Part shown: one piece after another, positions 50,336-61,440 of the stretch
How the letters are laid out: every line of letters begins with the position of its first letter
Position numbering within the stretch: position 1 is the first letter of the stretch
NCBI GenBank assembly: GCA_013397695.1
Contig: VYZI01000074.1
Span: forward strand, 246,807 to 310,806
Origin: Centropus unirufus
Taxonomy: Eukaryota > Chordata > Aves > Cuculiformes > Centropidae
Length of the DNA stretch: 64,000 bases
Direction of reading: 5' to 3'
Notes under the pieces: model-generated
Database searches by the model: none
What the model was told of the DNA's origin: nothing
The model's input: only the letters and a program-made list of their open reading frames with translations
Position numbers and translations under genes: made by a program

Positions 50336-53300
50336 AAATAAATTATGTTAAAAATTAACTGTTAAAATGTAATATGCAAAAATCACCTCTGGGTTCATGC
50401 AAATACTGGATGCAGAAAAGCTGGGCTTTGAAAAACAGGGGGTTTCAGCTAATTTAATTCAACACAAAGGTCATACTGACAGCTGCAGCAACCAAAAACC
50501 AAACCCAATAGGAATACAGATAATGCAAGCTTCCTCACACTTACATGCAGAGAGAGGATAAGGTTAAAAGGGATGTTCATTCTTATGGACCTATAAGATC
50601 TTTGATTTCTCCAGAATATTGCCAGAGGGCACTAAAAGATTTACTGCATTCTGTCCTGAAAAAAATTGTTTAAAATCATCAATTTATGTGATATTTGCTT
50701 CCCAAAGTAGCAACAATTATAAAGTGCCACCAAAGACTATATTTAAAATGGGGTTTTGGATATAAAAAAACCCAACATTTTAGAACAATGACAAGAATAT
50801 AGTAATTTTCTCTATCATTTTCTTACAGAATGCCCCCAAAGTAAATGCAGTTTTTTTGTTTCTCTGCATCTCTTATTTCGGTTGATCATAGGGCTTTCTT
50901 GTCTGACTGTATAGTATCATGGAGCTCAGAAGAACAAGCACAATTGTCCCTTTAAATAATTTAGTCCATTCCATAAGTTGTTACTTTTCTATTAAAGCAG
51001 GAGCATCACTCTTTTAATGAACTCAGCAATAAACTGAAAACTAATTTCAAACCTATGTAAGTATATAGATTCAGAGTTTTTTTCTGTTAAGTCCTGCCAT
51101 TAAAAGTTAATATTTATTGTTTGAGACATAACCACTATATAATAGATATTTGTCTTTGCAATTTACTCTGAAGGGGAACTAATTAACTGCATCAGAAGTG
51201 GATACCACTGGACATTACACAAAACAATCTGTTATTTAGGGCGTAACAAAGCACCCCATGCACATTTTTATCTAATTCTGTGGGGGGAGTCTCTCATAAA
51301 CTTAATGGGATCTGTACTTTATCTTTGCAGGTCATCTTTGATTTATCATGACCAAGTCAAATCTTTTGGGAGCACCACCATTAACATCCCCTAGGTTAAG
51401 TACATCCATCAAGTCCTCAATCCATTTATCATTATTATTCTAGAAGTCATTACTCTATAGACCACTGTGACTCCAAATTCCTACATTTGGATATAAAACC
51501 AATATTATCCAAAAAACTCAGAAGTGCTGTGACCTCCACAGCTCTATATGGGGTATATAAAACCAGTAGTCGATGATTTTGGGGTATTTCCAAATATCAT
51601 CTGTGGTAATATTTTGTATTGCTGCAGGAGGAATCAGTACTGGATAAATGACAAACTTCCTTTGAATAAAAATATGCTTTTCTGTGTTCTTTACTCGTCC
51701 ATTTAAAGAACTTTTTAATGCATTTAAAAGGTATGATGAAGCAACTGTCATCTATTCTACACTCAGTGAGTGACAGCACCACCAAATGTCAGTGAATGTT
51801 TGCATTTATAATATAATGTACTCCCACAGCACAGATTAAAAGATTTTTTAGAAACTGCAGGTCTATATATTAATTTTTAGTAATTAATAGTCCTTAAGAT
51901 AGGAAAAAGAGCTTCAACAGCCTGGATGTCAACAAATATTGGCAATGGAATAGCATAATAGATTTAGAAAGGAAAAAAAGGTAAAAAGACTAAATTGCTT
52001 ATTCTCATTTTTTCTGTATTTCTGCATTCTCATTAATCTATTTTCAAAAAATGAAATCTTACAGTGTTTGCTATTTAAAGGTCAGGAATTTCCATGTCCT
52101 GAAATATGTTAAACCACTGTAATTTGCTAACAAACTTTGAAGATATAATAGGAAGGCAGTTTAGTATTATATGCAAGCAATGACTACAAACTATACATGA
52201 GCACAAAGCACTCAAAAAAAACCAAGCAAAGGCTAAGATAGCCATTTAATCCATTTGTTCCTCTATAACAGTTTGGAGCTATCCCTGCATTCTTTCCCCT
52301 GGGGTTACATTATGTTCTCTACTCCATTTTCCAGTTTGGGGATAACTTAAGGTTCATAACTAGAAGGGGAAGGAGGAACATTCACCCCATACAATAAATC
52401 TTGGCAGGCACAAGGGACATAAGCTGCCGAGAGACACATCAAGAAATCAGAGACAAGGAACCTGAACAGGTGTCCCAGCTAGACATAGAGAAGGGGTAAA
52501 AAGGTCTGAGGTGGGCAGCACTGCAGTTTGCAGGGGAGCAGCAACAATAAATCTGTGGGCTGCTCAGGAGACCAGTAGGTTTCCAGCTGTGGAGCAGATG
52601 TTCTGATCAAACTGTGCACCTATCTACTATCGTCTCCTTCACCATGACCAGTGGAAGAAGGGGGAAGAGCAATAAGCCCTTTGTAGTAGGAAAGCTGATA
52701 TGTTCACAATCCTTTCTATCACACTGTACAGAGGGGAAAAATGAAGTGGTAAATTGAAATGGAAACTGAAAAGGACTCACCAAATTCATTCAGAGACCTA
52801 CTCAGGGCTTCAATCAGGTAGCCCCAAGGGGATTCAAGCGGAGACAAGCATCCACCCTCACTGAGAGATACCTTATTCTCCTCACTCATTCGATTGTACC
52901 CCTTCGATTGACGGGGCATTCCTGGTTGTACTTCAGAAGAGGTAGTAAAAACTGAATGAGAAGGGAGTATACTCCTTCAGATCAACACTAAGTGCAGACT
53001 TGAAGCTCTCCATGCCATGGACAGAATGAATCTAGGCTAAGACCAGAAAAGGAGATATTTGTGTTCTGATAAGGTTTGCATACTGAATAACCTACAGCTG
53101 AGGACACAGTTGAAAATATAGTTCACTGCCTAGCTGTTATGAGAACACAATAACTCACCACAGCTGAGATGTCGGTACACAGCACAGGTCTAGCTGGTTT
53201 TGTAGGAAGTATTAATGATATGTCTACTGTTACGCTTATTTCTTCAGTGGATCCATGAGGGTACATAGATAACCAAATAAAGACAGAGGAAAAGTCTATG

Positions 53301-53339
53301 GGAAAGAGTTTTCTGTGCCTAATCCCATGAGATTCTTAA
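50336..53339. other. Non-coding DNA, no gene recognised
   Basis: AT-rich up to about 52.25 kb, then noticeably GC-richer at about 52290-52930, with no recognisable gene or family. The minus-strand frames at 52607-52919 carry no domain. The GC-richer patch may be an old unrecognised insertion. Confidence 0.5.
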
Positions 53340-54007
53340 CTCATGGGTAGTGCTGGCGGATGAGAAGGTCAATGTGAACAAGCAATGTGTGCTTGCAGTC
53401 CAGAAAGCCAGCCATATCCTAGGCTACATCAGAAATGTAACAAGCAGGTCAAGGGAAGAGATTCCGCCCCTCTACTCTGTTTTTATGAGACTGACCTGGA
53501 TTATTGTTTTCAGTTCTGGAGTCTTCAGCACAGGAAGGACTTGGGTCTCTTAGACCAGAGTCCAGAAGAGGGACTTGGGTCTAGAGGAGGGCCACAAATA
53601 TGATCAGAGGGCTGGAGCACCTCTGCTATGAGGACAGACTGAGAGAGTTTTTCTTGTTCAGCCTAGAGAAGGGAATGCTCCAGGGAGAACTCAGAGCAGC
53701 CTCTGAGCACTGAAACGGGCTAAGGGAAAGCTGGGGAGAGACTCTATCTCAGAGCATAGTGATAGGATGATGTTTTAAACTGAAAGAAGGGAGATACCGA
53801 TTAGGTATTAAGAAGAATTTTTTTCCAGTGAGGGTGGTGAGGCACTGGAACAGGTTGTCCAGAGAAGTTGTGGAGTTCAAGGCCAAGGTGGATGAGGTTT
53901 TGAGCAACCTGATCTAGAGGTATGTGTCCCTGGCCATGGCAGGGGGCATGAATCTAGATGATCTTTAAGGTCCCTTCCAACCCAAACCATTCTGTGATTC
54001 CATGATT
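53340..54007 (+). mobile_element. CR1 LINE, C-terminal RT plus 3' UTR
   Basis: This is the longest CR1 copy in the window. It opens in frame with DEKVNVNKQCVLAVQKA, then SRSREEIPPLYS, matching the CR1 ORF2 C-terminal region (DEKLNMSxQCxLAAxKA … SRSREVxxPLYSALVRP). A frameshift near 53480 moves the frame. Further on the DNA follows the family: 'gtgataggatgatgttttaa', 'aggtattaagaagaa', 'gagggtggtgaggcactgg' and 'aacaggttgtccagagaa'. Bases corresponding to the 'atgccccatccctggaa' segment are missing near 53872. The end is typical: 'aaggtcccttccaaccc', then 'attctgtgattccatgatt'. It is 5'-truncated and non-functional, and sits in direct plus orientation like the copies at 25.6 and 40.4 kb. Confidence 0.95.
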
Positions 54008-57000
54008 GAATCCTTACCAAAAATTATTCTCCAGAAGAGTGAATTTTAGCCCAACACACCTACACGACTAATCACTTTTCTATATGCCTATTGCAGCAGA
54101 AAACATAAAACAACATAAGCACTCATAGTTCACAGATTTGTTTCCTTTACCTTATGCAACTACAAAGCACCTGATCAGTATCTAACATTCTGCTTCTTTT
54201 CTCATTTCCTGTTGTGGAACAGTTCTTAGCAATGTTACTTATTCTACAGGCTACTACAGCCTGTGCTATTTCAAATACATGTCTCTCCCTTCTCTTTCTC
54301 TCACTCCTATTTTTATATATTCTTCAGAAATATTTTAAAAGAAAAATTCATTTCCAAATCACATGTTTATCTTCCCTGTCAGCTTCCATTGCTCTGAAAT
54401 GTATAGTGGAATAGCTATATGCTTCTGTTGAAATATTTTTGTCTTCCAAAAAAATACACTTTTTTACATGAAGTTTACTTTAATTTGAAAAGGATTTTTC
54501 ACTAAAATAACTTTTTTTTTAGGCAAACTGTCTGTCTTCATATAAATCAGGAAAAATAACATTTTCACATCTATGTTTTAGGTAGGAATACTTCTAAGAA
54601 CTCAACAAGCCTCAAAAAAGACTAGTTTTATTTCATGTCCTAATAGAAATTTCCTGAAAAACACAAACAAACTTTATTGTGCCTGTGACTGGCTAATATT
54701 TTCCAGTCAAAGAGATCCTGCCCAAGCTTTTAAAAATTTTAACCCTTTACAACCCTTGATAAAGCAATATCTCTTTTCATGGTAAAGTGACTGAATTGAG
54801 GGGTTTGATCACTAAAATCAAAACATCAAGCTGGATAATTTCGGCTGCAGTAATCAATAAATTTTATTTTCTTCTGTTTTGCTATAATGTATTTTTTTTG
54901 TTAAGAGTTATGTGTGAGGACAAATAATTTACTATCGATTCCTTGTTGTCATTTACTATTCTGTTATGACATTTTGTCATGAACTTCTGATTATGCCATA
55001 GTAAGTTTCATTAATTTTAAATGTATCATATTTCTTACACTGATGTAAGATATAATTAGCGCTTAGTCAAATAAAGCATTTTTAAAGATTCCTATTTTAT
55101 AAAAAAAATCTTTAAGAACCTTAAAAAACTGAGGAATATTTGTAACTACAAAATTGAATAAGCTGTTTTCTAATAGTCAGAAAACATTGAAAGAACCTCC
55201 AAATTTAGAAAGAAACAACTATTTTGTGTAGATATATCCTAATGTACCCATCTATTCAAGAGTGATGAAATGCACATTATAGTTGTTATTTTTTTTCTAG
55301 AGGATGAAGAAAATTAATAAATAATATTTGTTTTTCATCACACAAAATAAGTAAATTAACTGCATATTAGCTACAACATTTTTTGTCACATTTAGGCAAA
55401 GAAATGCCACCTGAAGTGTGAACCACCAAATAAAGAGATTTCTGGGTAGTCTTTTCTTCAGACTTTCCCAGACCAGTTTCATGGTACCTTGGAAATGATC
55501 AAATAAAGAATGTTTTACTATTTCAGCGGCATAGGAATGCAAAAGAGTCAGACATCCTTACATTTCCACATTTTGAAGTGTTATTGGACACAGAGATAAA
55601 TATGACCCTTACTAACACTTCTATCCCTCTCCTGGAACAAACAGTTCTCAGTAATGTTTTTCCTTAGTCTGGAAGAAGCTGTTCTGTTGCTGAATCAATT
55701 TTAAATTTTATCTTCCTTACTACATGGCAAAGAAGGCTTGAGAGAATTTCTTTGGCAGACACCTAGAGAGTTTCTGTTAATTTACATTACCAGTACAAGA
55801 GTTTCAGAAAGTCTGGATGCAAGATCGTTAATATAGTGAGTTTTTCTTAAAAAACCACATACATTTAGTGTTTTCAATTTCCTTAGTGTACAATGTTATG
55901 CTGTACTAAGTGGCAAAGGGTTTTTTACCATTATGTTAAGACATATTCTTTAGACTTTGGACTGTGGTGCTAAGACACTGGTAAATTCCACTTATGGAGC
56001 ATTGTATTGGTGTATGCTTACAATGACATAAATTTTCTTGTTGAAGCTAGTGTTTTTCAAAACATTTTGTATCTAATTTGTCTCTAATTTTTAAATTTCA
56101 ACATGTAGGTAAACTGCTATATTACACATCAAAACATGAAAATCAAACCAAAAAGCCTTATCAATCTTATTATTGACATTTTTTGCCATACAACAATCAA
56201 ATTCTCTATTGCATAGATTTTTCCAGCTAAAGGTAATCAGGAATAATGGTACTCCATTTATAGAGCAGTGTTTTCCTGAATGCCAACCTAGATCCAACAT
56301 CATGATAGATATTTTTAGACATATATATTTGGTTCTAGATTCCATGGCCTCTAAGTCCTCCAGATAAACCCCTGTTCATCAGATCCCAAACCTGTGATTT
56401 ATGTGAGACTATTAGATAATGACCCCAGATAATCAACTCCAGCTGTTTATCAGCCCTTTTGCATCACTAATGAAAATACTAAAATACTAGAACCTTCGGA
56501 AACCTGATTTTAGAAGTCAATTTTTGTCCAGTTGCTGCTACCAGTCTTGGCTTTCATGTTAACTTGTGCTGGTAAGTTCCATTGCCTGCATATTATGAAA
56601 CTATTTTTATTTTATCACTTCTGTTGTTGTTGCTATTCTTTCTATAGTTAGGATTAGATTCTCTTCCTCAGGTTGCTGCTGAGTTTTGCATTTAAACAAA
56701 CCACTGAGCTATCCCTCCCCTCTTCCTTTACTGTATACTTTTCTGTTGTGAATTTTGGTCATTTACTTCAGGTCTTAGATTGCTATAAGGTCTTGGTCAG
56801 TATTTCACTGGATGCAGCTGGGGGGTGGCATGTAATGCACGTGTTCTATCAAGACCAATAAATTTGTCGTCCTGGTGCTTAAAGAAAATAGAATTTAAAG
56901 GGTTACTTGCATTCTGTCACTAATGTTATTTCTGATCTCAGCAACAAGAAGCAAGCTTTTAGGTCAGCTAACACAACTAAGCATCCTTCTTCTGAAATAT

Positions 57001-59710
57001 AAACACATAATCCATGTGTTTATTGGGAATCAGTACCAAAGACCATCAGGTGTTAATAACTCTTCATCACAAGTGATCCAGGGTGAATTCTGACCCATAA
57101 GTCACTGACAAAAATCTCTCCACCATAACATTGCCTTTAAACTAAGTATTGAAGCCTGCCAAGCCATGTTCATCATCTCATTAAAAGAAAAAAAAAAAAA
57201 AAGGGGGGGGGTGTTTTTGTAGCATATAAAGTTCTTCAATAAAATTGATACAATAATATCATGAAGCAGATTCCACGGTTCTTAAGCAGTCCTGTTGATG
57301 AGGTCCAATATGAGGTTTACACATGACTGCATACACATAATAAAAAGCCAGGCTTTCCCGGGAAGGCAACAAGGATGACATTTTGATTGTATGAGGGTTC
57401 TAATTTTTCATGAACTTAACAGATAGGAAAAGGGAGATATGAGAAATACAACTCAGTCTGATATAGCAACATCTGGAATACAGAGAGAGTCAACAGCCTT
57501 TGGATGAGATTTCCACCTCAAATAAGAGGGCTGAATAAATCAAATACACACTGTTTAAAACTAGCAAGGGCACTGTAATCTTTCCCTTCCATAGCTTACT
57601 CGTCCTTTGTGGACATGAATTAAAAATCCTAAGGCGATATGAAGAAGCTGTATGAGATACCCCTCCCCCCAAATCCCCTAACCTTTTCAGATTCGGTAAA
57701 GTAGGTTTTGATAAGGGCTCTCCAGCTAGATATATACAAACAAGCACCAGATACTGCCTCCAGTACTACATAATTGTTCTGACTAGCTGTACACTTACTC
57801 ATTCTTCACAGCTCCAAGGTCTTCTTTTATACGTGAAATTTAATACAACAAGCATTAGTGCTGTTCAGCACTTCAGAAGTCAAGGAGCAAACTTTTCTAA
57901 TCAAGGAATTATGCTTCCAAACCGAAAACAAGTGTCTATGGTAGGAATACAAATTACTGAAACTTTACGAATACTGTGGAGAATGTGAACTGATCTGGTT
58001 GTGCTTGGGCATGGAAGTCATAAATAGGAGTTTATATGAATCTCAACCACCCTCTGATCCCAGCTTACAGATGAATATAGCTGAGATAAAATATAAGAAA
58101 AAACCATTCCAACATTATCTTCTAAGTTGCTATAGTTGTATAACCTTTGCATTCTTTCTGCTTAAAACTTTTGCCCGGAGAACTGCTCTTTCAGGTATTT
58201 TCTTCAAAAAAAAAAATCATAGCCTCCCTAACCTACATTCAGTATTAACTACATCCCACAGTAACTACGAAGGTGAGGACTGGTGCAGGATCTGTTTTTT
58301 TAGGTGGTGGTCTACATCATATTCCCAAATAAGGTGTTGAGATCTTTAAGGAGCAGAGACAAGCATAGAGCCTAGAATACACCTATACAGATACCTTCTT
58401 GCATCTGAAACCATATAGCTGCCTCTTGGCAGGGCTTACTCCTTCAAGTGCAACACCACGGTCATTTTTAGCTTCTCTGTGTTGCAGTTCTGAATATTTC
58501 TGTTAGCACAAACGAAAACAATTCATATCTGTTTGCAGCTGAAATATGTATCTAAATGTAAATGTGTCCTTAACCTAGCTGGGATCCATACAAATTAAAT
58601 GCAGAAGGAACTGTTTAGTCAGCTAGTCTGGTAAACCCTTATATTTCATCCAGTTACCCTCTGCATATCTGAGAGAGTAGCTAACCCATACTGTTAGGAA
58701 ACACAGCACATCTAAGCTGATTATATGCATATGTTCCTGCATTTATATATGCTGCACAGTGGAATCAGATAGGAATAGAAGAACTAGATAGCAGTTTTGC
58801 AAATGCTTTTTTTTTTTCCTGAGCTCAGATATAGGTTCACCTAACGATGTCATATGAAAATTTCATGACAATTCTCATTTCTCACACATTGAAAATGTGG
58901 TAGACCATACTTTCTCATGGTGAAAATTATCATCAAAAAAGCAGAGACTTTTTGGTCTGATCAATAAAACAATGCACAGCCTTCAAAGGAAGGCAAACAC
59001 AATAGGATAACCTAATGTTCTTATTGTTCTTAGACACATTCTTTTCTAAATTTCTTTCTTGCTAAGGAAGAGAGCCATAATTTAAACCAATCTGAACATT
59101 TGAATTAGCAGTAATGTGAATGTCTTTTTCTATTATTAGTATTTTAATGGGAGCATCCTATATCTTAGCATGAAGAATAGTTTTTTGATTTCTCTTTAGA
59201 TTCACATGTTCCAGAAGTATTCTTTTCACCTGGCAGAAAAGCTCCAGAAAAATTTTCAACCAACTCCAATAAAATCTTAAAAGTCTGAAAGATTAAATGT
59301 AGCTGCTTTCTTCTAATTTACACACCATAAATCAATCAAATGAAGGCTGGGTTCTTCTTCTGTTGACCAAAATAAAACAGATTTTCTTTCTCTATGTGTA
59401 TATGGGACTGGGATTCCGGGGGTTAGTTTAGCTGAGATGTTCCACATCATTAGTCAATAATATGCACTTTTGCCTTTAGGGATCTTGAGAAAAAATTAAA
59501 TCAATGGAATTATTTCATTTAGAAAAGCACCTGCTGTGCAAAAAATAGTTTTCATCAAAAATTTAATAATGCAGTACCTAAGCATTGCAGTTCTATTGGC
59601 ATGGTACATTATGCTGTTTCCAGAAACTCATGTATTGTTTGCAGCTTGTCACATCAGAATTGTTCATGCTGGAAAACACCTATGGAGGTTTCAACATGAA
59701 AACAAAAGAG
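54008..59710. other. AT-rich non-coding DNA, no gene recognised
   Basis: No exon or RNA gene is seen. The 113-codon frame at 57999-58340 and the 85-codon minus frame at 57490-57747 have no recognisable domains. A stretch at 56700-56870 faintly recalls an old amniote interspersed repeat, but the match is too weak to annotate. Confidence 0.5.
57188..57211 (+). repeat. A15 followed by G9
   Basis: Fifteen A are followed directly by nine G, then 'tgtttttgt'. Adjacent pure homopolymers of this sort are hard to sequence, and the true lengths are uncertain. Confidence 0.9.
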
Positions 59711-60070
59711 CTGTGGGGGGCCCAGTGGATTGTTAATGGGCCATAATACTTCCAACATCTATACTGTGATTATAAGCCAGCCCAAGGTGCTAATTATGGA
59801 AAGGTATTGCCACCTGTTGACTGCTCAATAGGGTGCGTGAAAAGAGTTTGGTCTTCCCCAGGCAGTTCCAACTGTGTGGCTACCTCTGTTGCAGCCAGGA
59901 ACCAAGGCACCCATTCTCACCTTCAGCCAGGCCAGAAAGGCCAAGATCTGCATGGCAGCAGTCCAGAGTCACCCCAGAATGGACACCCGCAGCTGTGTGG
60001 GTGATCGCCCCCCTGTCAAGCCAGAGAAAGAGCAAAATTTCCCTATCTCTCTGAGTGTTGATTAGCACTT
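59711..60070 (+). mobile_element. GC-rich insertion, probable LTR-derived sequence
   Basis: The block is clearly GC-richer than its surroundings and has abrupt edges in composition. It begins around tgtggggggcccagtggatt and carries gttaatgggccata, a motif type I associate with LTRs of avian ERVL-like endogenous retroviruses. It continues with C/G-rich sequence ('cagccaggccagaaaggcc', 'gtgtgggtgatcgccccc') and a pyrimidine-rich 'ccctatctctctgagtgttg' that could be the R/U5 part. Several overlapping short frames (59807-60065) reflect only the low stop density of GC-rich DNA. I see no matching second LTR, no internal viral genes and no certain target-site duplication, so a solo LTR is likeliest. 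A retro-copied transcript is the alternative. Confidence 0.35.
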
Positions 60071-61329
60071 ATGCCAGGAAGGAATGAGGAAGGAAAGAAG
60101 GGAATAGTAAACAATAGCCAGTATAATGGAAAAAAGGACTTCATATTTGAGGTTGGTCAAGCACAGTAAATAAAGAAGTGCAAGGGCATACTCCCAGGTA
60201 CCTGTTATCTCTATAGTTAAATTGCTAGAACAAACTCTGGAATAATTTTGCTGATAGCAACTTTCTCACATTAGGCACTGTTCAGAGGTTAGTACGATCC
60301 AGAACCCACAGCACTTTGAACGTGAACACCTGATGTTATGGTCTGAGAGAGTATTTTTTGGTATTGTATTGACATTTTTAGCCTGTTTCTTTTTGGTGTA
60401 AGGGCAAGAACAAGCCATGGTACTCTCTAACCTTCTAGGACAGCAATACTCTTCAAATCTCCAGAGATATTAGTGGTGACTTAATCAATACTTAAAGAAA
60501 ATTAACGTAAACTTTTGTACATTCTGTTATGTCCATCAAACAATGATATGCAGACTAAAGTTTTCAAATGTGTTTAAGAGACAATAAGAATTCTGAAGCT
60601 GTTTGAGTAGTATTCTGGATAAGAAGTCTGTGTTGCAAAAGCTTTCAAAATATCAATCCAAGCCAAGTTTTGTTAAAGAAAATATGTCCCAGAAAGACTT
60701 ACTCACATTTTCCTCATATTTTCTGAATATGAATTAGTTTATCACTAATGCTGAAATAAAATAAATGTCAACAGGATATTTATTATGAAAGTGAAAGATT
60801 AATTCTTCATGGATTGTCAGAGAGGAATACCTGCATACTTGTCTCACACAAAGAAAGATATGTAGCACCTAATTACTAAATAATCTTTCAGGGTGTAGAA
60901 GGGATGAATTCAGAAAGATAAAAAAGATAAAAAGATAAAAGATAAAAAAAAAACAAACCAAAAACTAGAGAACAAATATGTATGGATAGCTCACAGGTTT
61001 GTAATGTGAGTGAAAAAATGAAGCTATAGTCTTAAACTACATGATTCACTGCACATCACTGCCCTGTCTAACAAATAGTAACTAAGTGTTCATGGAGTTG
61101 CTACAGTTCTCTGAGAGGTTCCTGTCTGATGCTCTTTTTAAAATAACTCTAAAAGAAAAGGAAATTAATTGAGGTGAAAAGAGTTCATGTGTGCTGACAC
61201 TAACTACCAAAAATGTTTGGCTCTGAATATCCAAACTGAATTGAACTTGAATATTTTTTGTATAGGTACTGTGCTAGCAAAATAGTGAGAAGATGGTGAA
61301 ATAACCAGACATGCATTTTTGCACACTTC
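60071..61329. other. AT-rich non-coding DNA, no gene recognised
   Basis: No gene or family is visible apart from the GATAAAA simple repeat. Confidence 0.55.
60913..60953 (+). repeat. (GATAAAA)n-like microsatellite
   Basis: Four GATA units spaced by A-runs of varying length (gataaaaaagataaaaagat, then aaaagataaaaaaaaaa). Because each unit contains GATA, it also gives a cluster of GATA-factor-like sites, but this is probably incidental. Confidence 0.88.
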
Positions 61330-61440
61330 AGGAATTGGAGCTTAATCGTGACTAATTAAGACCTCGATGATTTGCATACACTGTATAACGGCGTTTTCCT
61401 TTGAAAAGCAGTTTGAATATAAGCATTATCTCCATGATAG
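61330..61440. promoter_or_regulatory. Small candidate conserved patch with octamer
   Basis: 'cttaatcgtgactaattaag' is followed by ATTTGCAT (61370-61377, reverse-complement octamer) and 'gtataacggcgttttcctttg'. The combination of a TAATTA homeodomain core, an octamer and two or three CpGs within AT-rich, repeat-free DNA is unusual in this window. Regulatory function is inferred only. Confidence 0.28.

Noticed and set aside
56700..56870. Faint similarity to an old amniote interspersed repeat around 'ttagattgctataaggtc'
   Set aside because: Too many mismatches to tell from chance by eye. A repeat-library search would be needed.
57999..58340. 113-codon plus-strand frame
   Set aside because: It has no recognisable domain and a low-complexity FFKKK-type stretch. 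Likely chance.
59807..60068. Cluster of overlapping 62-73-codon frames on both strands
   Set aside because: All lie in one GC-rich block that is better explained as LTR-derived. No frame shows a protein motif.
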